Shown here: in pieces, positions 49,783-58,749 of the stretch
How positions within the stretch are numbered: the first letter of the stretch is position 1
Layout: each line of letters begins with the position of its first letter
Assembly (NCBI RefSeq): GCF_007991735.1
Contig: NZ_BJYX01000006.1
Coordinates: 1-64,000 of the forward strand
Length of the DNA: 64,000 nt
Direction of reading: 5' to 3'
From: Terrabacter aerolatus
GTDB taxonomy: Bacteria > Actinomycetota > Actinomycetes > Actinomycetales > Dermatophilaceae
Translations under genes and position numbers: made by a program
Notes under the pieces: generated by a model
What the model saw: only the letters and a program-made list of their open reading frames with translations
The model's database searches: none
What the model was told of the DNA's origin: nothing

Positions 49783-51107
49783 CGGTATCGACTCCTGAAA
49801 AGCCCCATCCCTCCGTACTCCTCATCACCGATCACTTTCCACCGAGTAACTCCATTGCGGCCGCAAGGCTGGGAGCCTTTGCCCGTGATCTCCAAGCCTT
49901 AGGCTGGGCAGTGAGCGTCGTGACGCCCAAGGCGTGGGGACCCGAACCGGAAATCGAACACTGCAGCGTTCATGTTCTCCGGAGGGAAGGGTCGGTCAGC
50001 TCCTTTGTACGCAACCCTGGATCCACTGGACCGCATGCCCCTGTCCCAACCCGCCAGTCCGGGTCAGGACAGGGTCATTCGAGCCTTCTTCGCCGAGTCC
50101 GGCAGCTAGCTGGCAGAGCCCATCGGTCATTCATTGCGATTCCGGACCCCGAGGTATTCCGCTGGACGACAAGCACCCGTCGCATCATGCATGAAATTCA
50201 CACCAAACCTGATGTCATCCTTGCCAGCGGGCCCCCATTTTCAACTTTCCTCTTCGCAAAGAGGCTCTCAAGAAGGTGGGAGGTTCCATGGGTCGCGGAC
50301 TACCGAGACCTCTGGACTCTGAGCGGGTACTACGCCCTTCCGGAATGGCGTAAGAGACTCGATCGGCAAATCGAGCGCCGAGTGTGGCGGTCCGCGTCAG
50401 CTCTACTTACCGTCTCTGAGCCGCTCGCGCGGGACCTCGAACATGAGACAGCAATACCTGTGTACGTGGTCATGAACGGGTATGATTCTCAAGATGAGGT
50501 ATCCGTTGTAAGTCCAACACACCTACCGCTGCGCATCCTTTACACGGGGGAGATCTATGAAGGGAAACGCGACCCACGTCCACTTTTTGAGGCTCTATCG
50601 GCTCTAAATTTAGGGCCCAAAGATGTTGAAATTGTGTTCATAGGGAGCACGGTGGCGGCCGTGGCCGATTCTGCACAAAGCTGTGGCGTGAGGCATCTGG
50701 TATCCACCATGCCGCGTGTCAGCCGCGCGGAGGCAGCTAGGTTGCAGCAGGAAAGTGACGTGCTACTACTGTTGATGTGGAACGATCCACGGGAAAAGGG
50801 CGTCTACTCCGGCAAGATATTTGAGTACGTTCAGGCTAGGCGGCCAGTTTTGATGCTCGGCTACGAGTTTGGGGTGGCAGCAGAGCTCATTCGTGAGCGA
50901 GAGTTGGGCTTTGTATCTAACAATCCGAAGGAGTTGCAAGAAATAGTTAAGTCGTGGATGTCAGTCAAGCTTCGAAATGGGAGGATTCCGCCAAATCCAT
51001 TGCAGTCGCTAACGGGCCTGTCACGTCGTGAACAAAACGAAAAGTTGTCAAACATTCTTAAGGAGGTCGCAGTTGCTAAGGGAGAACCGCCTCAGGCACA
51101 TAGCTGA
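49779..51107 (+). CDS. GT4-like glycosyltransferase
   Basis: A 442-aa GT-B enzyme. LLITDHFPPSNSIAAARLGA opens the acceptor domain, WVADYRDLWTLSGYY is a group-specific stretch, and the donor domain has ILYTGEIYEGKRDPRPL and FEYVQARRPVLML. It probably adds one sugar of the repeat unit on the cytoplasmic face. Donor and linkage are not inferable. The last 35 bp hold the ribosome site and first codons of the polymerase gene. Confidence 0.8.
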   Translation: MTVSTPEKPHPSVLLITDHFPPSNSIAAARLGAFARDLQALGWAVSVVTPKAWGPEPEIEHCSVHVLRREGSVSSFVRNPGSTGPHAPVPTRQSGSGQGHSSLLRRVRQLAGRAHRSFIAIPDPEVFRWTTSTRRIMHEIHTKPDVILASGPPFSTFLFAKRLSRRWEVPWVADYRDLWTLSGYYALPEWRKRLDRQIERRVWRSASALLTVSEPLARDLEHETAIPVYVVMNGYDSQDEVSVVSPTHLPLRILYTGEIYEGKRDPRPLFEALSALNLGPKDVEIVFIGSTVAAVADSAQSCGVRHLVSTMPRVSRAEAARLQQESDVLLLLMWNDPREKGVYSGKIFEYVQARRPVLMLGYEFGVAAELIRERELGFVSNNPKELQEIVKSWMSVKLRNGRIPPNPLQSLTGLSRREQNEKLSNILKEVAVAKGEPPQAHS

Positions 51108-52251
51108 AAACGCTCAAATAGTGCCACGGCGGCCCCTTAGCTTTCCACAGTTTGCGGCCCTGGTCTACGTTTCGAGCGTTCCTTTCGACGGACTGGACGT
51201 GGGCGGACGCTCATTACCCTTCTTGTTGGGTCTAGTCTACTTGTCGCTATCTTTCATTGAACGGCTCTCAAGCCGACAACCTGCTCAAGGGCCGGGGCTA
51301 CGTCAGACGCTTCCATCTTTCATCTTCTTGTTCTTATGTTCTGTTTCATACTTTTGGAGCGTCGACCCAGAGCTGACACTTGCGCGAGTTGTGACGCTCG
51401 CAACTGTTCTCGTCACCTCCTGGTTTCTTTCGGGCGACATCATTCATCTCGAGGATAAAGTTCCAATGGCCTTTCTGGCCGGAACAGTGTTAGCGAGCGC
51501 TTTCGTGCTGCTTGCGCCGGCAGCAAGTGACTCGCGTCGTACGGCTAACGGCAATGCTAACGACGTGGCAATGGCAATCGTCATGGGCTTGGGGTGCGCC
51601 CTTTACCTACTTCTAAAAGGCCGTCGCCGAAACAAAATCGTTGCCGTGGCATCTCTCCCCCTCTTACTAACAGCTGGCATCGCGACCGGTTCAAGAACGG
51701 CCGTATTCGGCGCGGCAGGTATCGTGCTCGTCGTGACATTCGTAGCGATTGGCCAGAGACGATGGGGCCAGCTCGCGGGCGTTATTTCAGCCATTCTGGT
51801 GCTAATTCTAGTTGTTGATTCCTTACCCAAGGCCCTAATCCCCGAGCGTCTATCATCGATCGGGGAAGCACTGCAATCGGGAAATCTAAGCAATCGTACG
51901 ATAATTTGGGACGCCATCCTTGAACGCGGTTGGGATATGGTTGGCGTTGGTGCGGGTGCAAGTCCATCCTACTTAGGTGGCCAACTAGGCTTTTCCACCG
52001 TTGCGCATAACGTGTTCTTAGGTGTGCTCCTAGAGACTGGCGCGCTTGGCCTGATGGTATTTGGCTGGCTCCTCGCGCGCCTAGCTTTGGATGCGCGCAA
52101 TTCGAGGTTCAGCTCACTGATTCTGTTCTTGGCCCCGGCCGTCGCGGCGGGCTCGCTGGCTCTCACTCTGGAAGCGCGCCGTATGTTGTGGCTTGTTATT
52201 GCCTTGTCTTGGAGTCAAATCTATGCGGATCGACGTGAAGCCCGACTATGA
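51073..52251 (+). CDS. O-antigen polymerase/ligase-like protein (Wzy candidate)
   Basis: A 392-aa protein with about ten hydrophobic helices and a large periplasm-side loop with NRTIIWDAILERG and GVGAGASPSYL, followed by VAHNVFLGVLLETGALGL. The His-Asn pair before the last helices is the Wzy_C family hallmark. The TTG at 51073 is chosen because a perfect AAGGAGG lies 6 nt upstream, at 51060-51066, inside the preceding gene; an earlier GTG (51028) lacks one. It would polymerise repeat units outside the membrane. Confidence 0.82.
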   Translation: MLRENRLRHIAENAQIVPRRPLSFPQFAALVYVSSVPFDGLDVGGRSLPFLLGLVYLSLSFIERLSSRQPAQGPGLRQTLPSFIFLFLCSVSYFWSVDPELTLARVVTLATVLVTSWFLSGDIIHLEDKVPMAFLAGTVLASAFVLLAPAASDSRRTANGNANDVAMAIVMGLGCALYLLLKGRRRNKIVAVASLPLLLTAGIATGSRTAVFGAAGIVLVVTFVAIGQRRWGQLAGVISAILVLILVVDSLPKALIPERLSSIGEALQSGNLSNRTIIWDAILERGWDMVGVGAGASPSYLGGQLGFSTVAHNVFLGVLLETGALGLMVFGWLLARLALDARNSRFSSLILFLAPAVAAGSLALTLEARRMLWLVIALSWSQIYADRREARL

Positions 52252-53360
52252 AGCTGAAACCAGTTGTTGCGCTATATGCTCCGGTCAATGTAATTGGAGG
52301 AATTGCCACTTGGGCCAGGTTGGTGATCGAAGTCCTCGGCGAAGACTTCACTTTTGTCGTGGTTGACACCGCCCAGCATTACATGGACCTTGGTCAAACC
52401 AGTTTCTCGCGTAGGCTCATTTTTGGCACCAGGGATGCTGCCACTCGCATCTTTGAGACACTTAACCTCGTTTCGCGTAAAACCCGCCCGAACGTTGCCT
52501 ACATTGCGGCGGCCCCGAGCTTAGGCTTTTGGGTTCGCGATATGCTCTTGATCCACGTCTTGGCATCTTTTCGCGTCCCCATAATCGTCCACCTTCACGG
52601 CGGCGACACCGTAGGGTTTTTCGGGAGGGGACGAGTGTCGCGGTGGTATGCACGATTGTCTTTATCCCGGGCTTCCAAGGTCGTGTCCATTACGCCTGAC
52701 ATCTATGCGGAACTAGTGGATGTACTTGGCGATGAGCGGTCTGCCTATATACCCAATATGCTTGCTACTACGGACGTGGCAGTTCGAAGACCGGCGCCTT
52801 CACGGAAGGACGGGTGTCGGAGCATGGTCGTGCATGTGGGTTGGCAGTCGATCGCAAAGGGCAGCCTTGACGTCGTCGAAGTTGCGAGATTAATGCCTCA
52901 TTTCGATTTCGTGCTTGTTGGCGGGGTGCCCGTAGACTTTGCAGGCCGCTTGGATCGTGCTGTAGGCGATGTGGATAACGTCCTGATCGCAGGACCAATG
53001 ACTCCGACAGATCTCGACAGACTTTACGAACTGGCAGACGTGCTCTTGTTTCCGTCAATCTCCGAGGGCTTCCCGATGGTTGTTCTAGAGGCCATGTCTC
53101 ACGGCTTACCCGTAGTGGCTACGGATGTGGGCGCGATCAGGGAAATGATCGGTGCCAACTCTGCGGACGCTGCCGGTTTGGTGGTCTCGAGAGATGATTC
53201 GACATTTATTCAGTCTTTGGTTAAGGCAGTGGAACGAGCCGTACTAGACGAGTCCTTCGCTTCCGCGGCGCGAGCTTCAGGACCTCAACGGGTTGCACGC
53301 CTTTATTCAGTCGAATCTGTCATGCCTCGGCTCCGACGTGTAATCAAGGATCTATGCTGA
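52248..53360 (+). CDS. GT4-family glycosyltransferase
   Basis: A 370-aa GT-B enzyme. The N-terminal NVIGGIATWARLVIEVL is a glycine-rich acceptor-domain loop, VHLHGGDTVGFF follows, and the donor domain has FPSISEGFPMVVLEAMSHG with the E-x7-E motif. Overlaps the Wzy gene by ATGA. The 3' end overlaps the convergent glycosyltransferase by 9 bp. Donor unknown; low GC. Confidence 0.84.
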   Translation: MKLKPVVALYAPVNVIGGIATWARLVIEVLGEDFTFVVVDTAQHYMDLGQTSFSRRLIFGTRDAATRIFETLNLVSRKTRPNVAYIAAAPSLGFWVRDMLLIHVLASFRVPIIVHLHGGDTVGFFGRGRVSRWYARLSLSRASKVVSITPDIYAELVDVLGDERSAYIPNMLATTDVAVRRPAPSRKDGCRSMVVHVGWQSIAKGSLDVVEVARLMPHFDFVLVGGVPVDFAGRLDRAVGDVDNVLIAGPMTPTDLDRLYELADVLLFPSISEGFPMVVLEAMSHGLPVVATDVGAIREMIGANSADAAGLVVSRDDSTFIQSLVKAVERAVLDESFASAARASGPQRVARLYSVESVMPRLRRVIKDLC

Positions 53361-54473
53361 AGATTTTCCAGTCGCGTAACTACGATATACCTCAATTGTT
53401 TCAAGGGCCACGCGGGAAGGCTCGTATCGGATCGCCTTGCTTCTGCGCCCTGCTGCCTGCGAATCATCATAAAGCGCCAACCCTTGTGTAAGGGGGCCGG
53501 CTAGATCGGAAGCTAGAGGAGTTACGACGCAACCTGGCGCTTGGTGAAGCATATTGGGGATATCGCCCACACCTCGAGCCACAACTGCCGTCCCTGAGGC
53601 TAATGCTTCGGCAACCGCCATAGGGGCGTTTTCTTGGATGGACGGGTGAACGAGAACGGCTGCGCTCCTGAGCAAAGATGCCATTTCAAGGGTGGACATC
53701 TTTCCTGCAAAGTGCACTGCCGACAGCACGCCCAGCTCTCTTGCAAGCTCAACGCAATATTTACCGTATTCCGAGTCTACGCCCGAACCGGCGAATACTA
53801 TCTGGGCCCCCGAATAGTCTGCCTTGATTTGGCGAAGTGCTTTGATTGAGTCGTGCACTCGTTTTAGCGGGTTGATAATGCCGGATTGAACCAGCAGTGA
53901 TGGGTCGCGAGTAACTACAGGGTCGCCTGCGCAAAAGAAGTCTTCATGCAATGCGTTGGGGATATGGTGCGAGTTCGCTCCGAGTCGCAGCGCAAGCTGG
54001 TGCTGCCGCTGAGATATCGAAATCACTCGGCGCGCCGCTAGGCGGGGAAGCCCCTCTAGGAGTCCCGTAGCGACTGTCCTGGGGAGACGAGATGTCCCGG
54101 AGGAGTTTGCCCATGTGTCTCGCTCTGCCATGCCATGAACGGTCAGGACCGACTTGCGAAGTCGAATGGCTACTGAGGCGAGGCCTTGGACATGGACAAT
54201 GTCCGCCGACTCCCTGGACGCCAGGTCGTAGAGCTCGCCATGCAGATCCGTTCGCCACCCCTTAAACCCACTTCTTTGTGGGACATATATCGCTTCACCG
54301 AAGGAATGCGAGACAACAGTTCTGGAATCCGAAGTGCTGTATGCCACGACTGATATCTCGATTTGTGGAGAAACCTTTGCGATGCCGTGAATAAGATTCA
54401 CGGTCGCAGCCTCCACTCCACCACTTGGCGTGCCGATGTCTTGGGGAAACGGGCCAACCATTGTGATTCGCAC
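53352..54473 (-). CDS. GT4-family glycosyltransferase
   Basis: A 373-aa GT-B enzyme. TMVGPFPQDIGTPSGGVEAA marks the N-terminal domain, SVLTVHGMAERDTW follows, and HPSIQENAPMAVAEALASG carries the donor-binding E-x7-E region. Start GTG 54473 is preceded by GAGG at 6-nt spacing; TTG 54485, overlapping the upstream stop, is less likely. Low GC, and the last gene of the right-hand minus-strand operon that begins at 58635. Confidence 0.84.
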   Translation of the reverse strand: MRITMVGPFPQDIGTPSGGVEAATVNLIHGIAKVSPQIEISVVAYSTSDSRTVVSHSFGEAIYVPQRSGFKGWRTDLHGELYDLASRESADIVHVQGLASVAIRLRKSVLTVHGMAERDTWANSSGTSRLPRTVATGLLEGLPRLAARRVISISQRQHQLALRLGANSHHIPNALHEDFFCAGDPVVTRDPSLLVQSGIINPLKRVHDSIKALRQIKADYSGAQIVFAGSGVDSEYGKYCVELARELGVLSAVHFAGKMSTLEMASLLRSAAVLVHPSIQENAPMAVAEALASGTAVVARGVGDIPNMLHQAPGCVVTPLASDLAGPLTQGLALYDDSQAAGRRSKAIRYEPSRVALETIEVYRSYATGKSSA

Positions 54474-54481
54474 TTTGTGCC

Positions 54482-55621
54482 TCAATCCCCGGCGTAGGGG
54501 CGGATTCCCGCCCACACGTGGTGGCGGCGCGCAGTCGATACTAGAAATCGAACGACTCGATGCGACGTATCCTGAATGAAGTAGTCGTTCGGTATGCGTC
54601 GTGTGGGCTCGGTTTTGCTTAGATCTCCTGTCGCAAGTTCGATAGCCTCAATGAGGTTGTCCGGAGATAGGCCGGCCATCATGATCCCCCCGGTGTCCAG
54701 GGCTTCGGGTCGTTCAATCGATTCGCGAAGTGTGACTGCAGGGAAATCAAGCAATGTCGACTCCTCGGCTATGGTTCCCGAATCCGAGAGGACGCATGCG
54801 GCGTGGAGTTGAAGGTGGTTGTAGTCGTGAAAGCCGAACGGCTCGTGGAAATCAACTCCATCTGGCTCATCCCAGTTGGGCAAGGCTTCCAGGCGTTTTC
54901 GCGTTCGAGGATGGGTGGACACCAGGATCGGAAGATCGAACTTGTCCCTGACAGCGATCAAACACTGCAAAAGCATGCCCAGCCGCTCCGGAGAGTCCAC
55001 GTTCTCCTCGCGGTGGGCGCTGACGAGGAAGTAGCCTCCAGAGGCTAGTTGTAGGCGTTCTAGGGCGTCGGACGATCGGATCTCCGCTTCGTACGCAGCG
55101 AGCACCTCGCGCATCGGTGAACCCGTGAGAAGGATTCGTCGAGGGTGCAGGCCCTCTGACAACAGGTTGCGGCGAGCGTGCTCGGTGTAGACCAAATTGA
55201 AGTCCGCCACGTGGTCAACGAGCCGGCGGTTGGTCTCCTCAGGGACGTTCTCGTCGAAGCATCGGTTGCCGGCCTCCATGTGGTAGACGGGGATTCGCAT
55301 CCTCTTGGCCATGACCGCAGCGATACAGCTGTTCGTGTCGCCAAGGACCAGCAGCGCGTCGGGTCGCTCGTCGAGGAGCACTTGCTCGGTCTTGATCAGC
55401 GTGTCCCCCAACACGCGTCCCAACGAGCTGGTGTCGACGCCGAGCATGTGATCGGGTTGACGAAGCCCGAGGTCTCTGAAGAAGACCTCGTTGAGTGTGA
55501 AGTCGTAATTCTGTCCCGTGTGAACGAGGATGTGCTCCACAGACTCGTCTAGGCGCTTGATCACCTGTGACAGCCGGATCAGTTCCGGCCTCGTCCCTAC
55601 GATGGTCATGACCTTCAGCAT
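54482..55621 (-). CDS. capG: UDP-N-acetyl-L-fucosamine synthase-like 2-epimerase (CapG/FnlC/WbjD type)
   Basis: A 379-aa non-hydrolysing 2-epimerase, clearly distinct from the one at 46579. TIVGTRPELIRLSQVIKRLD, HTGQNYDFTLNEVFF, LLVLGDTNSCIAA, HMEAGNRCFDENVPEETNR and SAHREENVDSP fit the CapG/FnlC subgroup. That subgroup performs the last step of UDP-L-FucNAc synthesis. The neighbouring capF-type gene supports this. The 5' part has host-like composition and the 3' end drifts towards the low-GC core. Confidence 0.84.
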   Translation of the reverse strand: MLKVMTIVGTRPELIRLSQVIKRLDESVEHILVHTGQNYDFTLNEVFFRDLGLRQPDHMLGVDTSSLGRVLGDTLIKTEQVLLDERPDALLVLGDTNSCIAAVMAKRMRIPVYHMEAGNRCFDENVPEETNRRLVDHVADFNLVYTEHARRNLLSEGLHPRRILLTGSPMREVLAAYEAEIRSSDALERLQLASGGYFLVSAHREENVDSPERLGMLLQCLIAVRDKFDLPILVSTHPRTRKRLEALPNWDEPDGVDFHEPFGFHDYNHLQLHAACVLSDSGTIAEESTLLDFPAVTLRESIERPEALDTGGIMMAGLSPDNLIEAIELATGDLSKTEPTRRIPNDYFIQDTSHRVVRFLVSTARRHHVWAGIRPYAGD

Positions 55622-56235
55622 CAGGCTCGTACCAGCTCTTTCACATAACGGTTCATTTGGCGCCCCTGCGTGGTCGTGTAAGACCCCCGCAACTCCCACC
55701 CCTGATGTGAGTAGAAGGCGTTGACGCGCTCGTTGCCGAGTGCGTCGGTGTCCAGGAAGGCATGCTTCGCTCCGCGCTCGTGCGCCGAGAGTTCCCATCC
55801 TTGCAGGAGGCGCACGCCCTGCCCGGATCCCTGAAGGTCGGGAGAGAGGCAGATCGAGCTGAGTAGCGCTCCTTGCCCCGTTGAGTCCGCTCCCCCGCGA
55901 TAGGCCACGGCTCTCAAGAGGCGAGGTGCCGCAGAAGGTCGGGTGACCACGGTCCTCGCAGCCGCAGCGGCGAACCCGTGCCACCGCCGTCGAAGAAGAC
56001 GACTGTAGAACCCACGCGGCTCGGTCGTGCCAACCACACAACCTAGCGGGCGCCCCGTGGCGTCGCGGAGGACGACAGCAACCGCAGTCGGGTCCTCCAC
56101 GTGACCGCGGTAGAACTGCCGGAGGAAAGGTTCGCCCAATTGTGTGAGGAAGAATCCGGGAAACGCTTCACGGTGCAGGCGGGCCACCTCCGCCACGTCA
56201 TCCGACGTGAGAACGTCCAGACGTGTCTCGGTCAC
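55621..56235 (-). CDS. GNAT-family N-acetyltransferase
   Basis: A 204-aa GNAT protein. The acetyl-CoA pyrophosphate loop is visible as SPDLQGSGQGVRLL, with VNAFYSHQGWELRG as the C-terminal motif. ATG/GTG starts overlap both neighbours (GTGA with capF, TGATG with capG), so it is embedded in the amino-sugar operon. It may acetylate an amino sugar, for example the 4-amino product of the aminotransferase at 58750, as WecD- or PseH-like GNATs do. Substrate is inference. Confidence 0.8.
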   Translation of the reverse strand: MTETRLDVLTSDDVAEVARLHREAFPGFFLTQLGEPFLRQFYRGHVEDPTAVAVVLRDATGRPLGCVVGTTEPRGFYSRLLRRRWHGFAAAAARTVVTRPSAAPRLLRAVAYRGGADSTGQGALLSSICLSPDLQGSGQGVRLLQGWELSAHERGAKHAFLDTDALGNERVNAFYSHQGWELRGSYTTTQGRQMNRYVKELVRA

Positions 56236-57338
56236 GCATCCACCTGCAGGTGCACTTTCTCCCAGTAGGTGTCCGGCCACTCAGGATTGAAGAGCTCGTT
56301 TGACCAGAACTGCGTCAGTACTTCGGTGTCTCCGATGTTCGTGATGTTGTGGAGCCACATCGTGGGCATGTCGACGATCACAGGCTTGGAACCGTCGACT
56401 TCGAACGTGATCACCTCGTCGGTGAAGAGGCGACGGAGAGAGATGGCGGCACGGCCGGAGAGGACGACAAAGCGCTCGACCTTGCGCAAATGGAAGTGGT
56501 CTCCCCGGGTGGCGCCAGGGATCGTCGTCGACACGAAGGTTTGTCCTTGGCTGCTGTGGGTTCGCACGGTCTCAACCAACTTGCCGCGAGCATCCTCATT
56601 CGACGTGAGCCCGATCGGGTAGTGCGTCGGGAACAGAGCGGCCCGAAGGGTGTTGAAGAGGTCGAGCTCAAGGTCGTCGGCGATCGGAGGAACATCTCCG
56701 GTGGCGTAGGTTGCGCGCTGCGACGAAAGGGTGTCGAAGACTCCCTTGACCGTGGTCATGGTGCCTTGGGGTCGCAGAACCGAACTCGTGGAGGTCAGCG
56801 CCTCGATGAGGGAGGCAGCGGCTCCCTGCACGTGCAGCAGCTCGACTTCGCGATCTGAGATCTCGGGAATCTCACCTTCGACCACCGCTTGCACGAAGGT
56901 CGCGACGAAGGAGTTGTACTTCGGTCGGCCGTGTTCGCCGAAGAGATTGGGGAGCAAGACGTCCACGAAACGGACGCGGGTCTCCTTGGCGAAGTCGGAG
57001 AGAATCTTCGCAGCTCGTTCCTTGCCGTCGCCGTACGGCGTTCCGTTGCCGGCTTGGATCGAGTTGGCGAAGATGATGCGTGGAGTGGCGCCCGACTCGC
57101 GCAGCCCGTCAGCCAGCTCGTGCGCCAGGTTGATGTTGCCATTTCGAACTTCGTCATCACTGCCGGCCCTGTTTACTCCAGCCATGTGGATGACGGCGTC
57201 GGCGTCAGACAGCACTTCGGCGAGTCGGTCCCAGTTCGAGCGGTCGACGACATCCACCTGGTGCTGTGTCAGCGCCTGCAGGCGGACTCTGGTATGCCAG
57301 CCGAGGAAACCGCCCGCTCCAGTCAGAATGATCTTCAT
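56232..57338 (-). CDS. capF: CapF/FnlB/WbjC-like bifunctional epimerase-reductase
   Basis: A 368-aa two-domain enzyme. Residues 1-240 are an SDR reductase (LTGAGGFLGWHTRVRLQAL, HMAGVNRAGSDDE). Residues ~250-368 form a cupin (GDHFHLRKVERFVVLSGRA, then MPTMWLHNITNIG) that does the C3 epimerisation. This fusion is specific to UDP-L-FucNAc synthesis. ATG 57338 follows GGGAG at 7-nt spacing. The preceding step, a CapE-type 4,6-dehydratase/5-epimerase, is not found as a separate small gene in the window. Confidence 0.87.
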   Translation of the reverse strand: MKIILTGAGGFLGWHTRVRLQALTQHQVDVVDRSNWDRLAEVLSDADAVIHMAGVNRAGSDDEVRNGNINLAHELADGLRESGATPRIIFANSIQAGNGTPYGDGKERAAKILSDFAKETRVRFVDVLLPNLFGEHGRPKYNSFVATFVQAVVEGEIPEISDREVELLHVQGAAASLIEALTSTSSVLRPQGTMTTVKGVFDTLSSQRATYATGDVPPIADDLELDLFNTLRAALFPTHYPIGLTSNEDARGKLVETVRTHSSQGQTFVSTTIPGATRGDHFHLRKVERFVVLSGRAAISLRRLFTDEVITFEVDGSKPVIVDMPTMWLHNITNIGDTEVLTQFWSNELFNPEWPDTYWEKVHLQVDA

Positions 57339-57360
57339 GTGCCAACTCCCTGGTTTGTGT

Positions 57361-58635
57361 TCATCTCTGAGTGGTGCTGTGGATCAGATTCCCGGCCGAC
57401 ACTCGCGGACCCGACTCGGCCGCGTCCGTGAGGAGCGCCTCGACACGAGCCACTCCCTCTCGGACTGAGAACGTGCTGTCGTAAAACGCGCGTGCGCGGT
57501 CCCCCAAGGGCGCCAGCCCAGGCCTGCCCAAACCCAGGGCGGCCAGAATCGCCGCCGCGATTGACCCGACGTCCCCTGGTCGCGCGAGGAAGCCAGCCCC
57601 CGACGCCGAGACCACCCCCGCCACGTCGCCCTCCGCAGCGACGATCAGGGGCTTACCTGCCGCGAGGGTTGCCTGGGTCTTGCTCGGCATGGTCAGGTGC
57701 GACAACGCGTGCGATCGAAGGCCCACGAAGTTCACGTCCGCGGTCGCCATCAAGTCAGTCATCTCGTCTTGCGTCACTCGACCGATGAAACGCACGTTGG
57801 ACAGGCCTTCGGCCTGAGCCCGCAAAGCTGCCTCGGTCACCCCTGAGCCCGCCATCAGGCACACGAAACGAGGGTCGGAGATCTGCCGGCATGCCTCGAT
57901 CAAGGACTCCAAGCCCTGCGCTTCACCCATGGCTCCGGCGTAGAGAAGCACGATGGCGTCGTCATCGATGCCGAAGGTCTTCCGCATGCTGGTGCCACCT
58001 GGTCTGAAGATGCCCTCATCCGCCCACATCGGCACGTAGTGGAGTTTGTGCCGCGGCACACCCCGCCCTTCGAGCGTCTCCCCGACGCTCGGAGAGATGT
58101 ACGCCACCGAAGAGGCTGAGCCATACATCGAACGACACCAACGTTCGAGGCCGGCGGCGAGAACTCGACCAGCGCGACCCTCTGATGCGAAGCCGCCTGC
58201 AAAGAGGGTGTCTGGCCAGAGGTCGAGCACGTGCACGACCGACGGAACGCCGAAGGCATGGCGTGCCACGAGCTGCGCTCCGGCGACCGTGATGGGCGAG
58301 TAGTTGACCCACAGGGCATCCAGCCCCCGAAGGGCTGCCCCACCGCTGACCATCGCTGAGACGCCGAAGGAGCCGTAGTTCATCATGCGCTTCAACGTCG
58401 ACGCATCGTGGCTCGCGTACAAGGCGACTCGATGAACGTCGACCCCATCTACACGTTCGGTGGTGTGGCGTCGGACGCGGTAGCCCTCGGAGACCTGGCC
58501 AGTGGGGTAGTTGGGGAAGCCGGTGAGCACCTGGACGTCGTGTCCGCGAGCCGCAAGTCCTCGCGCCAGGACGCCGGGCAGAGCCGCGGGACCCGGCTCG
58601 GGGTCGAACCACTGGGTGAGGAGCCCAATGCGCAA
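57361..58635 (-). CDS. GT4 glycosyltransferase, WbuB-like
   Basis: A 424-aa GT-B enzyme. LLTQWFDPEPGPAALPGVLA at the N-terminus, LTGFPNYPTGQV and HVLDLWPDTLFAGG are typical of the WbuB group, several members of which transfer L-FucNAc. This fits the capF-capG genes just downstream. TTG 58635 is the start (GGAG 7 nt upstream). First gene of the minus-strand operon that runs through capF, GNAT, capG and the 53352 glycosyltransferase. Confidence 0.85.
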   Translation of the reverse strand: MRIGLLTQWFDPEPGPAALPGVLARGLAARGHDVQVLTGFPNYPTGQVSEGYRVRRHTTERVDGVDVHRVALYASHDASTLKRMMNYGSFGVSAMVSGGAALRGLDALWVNYSPITVAGAQLVARHAFGVPSVVHVLDLWPDTLFAGGFASEGRAGRVLAAGLERWCRSMYGSASSVAYISPSVGETLEGRGVPRHKLHYVPMWADEGIFRPGGTSMRKTFGIDDDAIVLLYAGAMGEAQGLESLIEACRQISDPRFVCLMAGSGVTEAALRAQAEGLSNVRFIGRVTQDEMTDLMATADVNFVGLRSHALSHLTMPSKTQATLAAGKPLIVAAEGDVAGVVSASGAGFLARPGDVGSIAAAILAALGLGRPGLAPLGDRARAFYDSTFSVREGVARVEALLTDAAESGPRVSAGNLIHSTTQR

Positions 58636-58701
58636 GGCCTCACTCCGTCCCCGATGGTGCTCGCGTGCTGACTCGGAGCAGAAACCCGCCCCGACTCGGC
58701 A

Positions 58702-58707
58702 TATCCT
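58702..58707 (+). promoter_or_regulatory. candidate -10 box of the initiation module
   Basis: TATCCT lies about 43 nt before the aminotransferase GTG, in the 114-bp divergent gap. A GAAGAGGA stretch just before the GTG can serve as ribosome site, so the message has a leader. Confidence 0.45.
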
Positions 58708-58749
58708 ACAGAAGTTCGCATAAGCCGTAGTAACCGTGAAGAGGACGTC

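Noticed and set aside
46060-54540. Prophage or integrative element
   Set aside because: No integrase, transposase, phage structural gene, tRNA target or terminal repeat. All genes are glycan synthesis functions, and the left edge is inside a gene.
46579-55621. The two 2-epimerase genes as a simple duplication
   Set aside because: Their motif sets differ throughout (GTHGWQTG and RSFNRRMPEEHNR versus NRCFDENVPEETNR) and match different subfamilies, so they are separate pathway enzymes.
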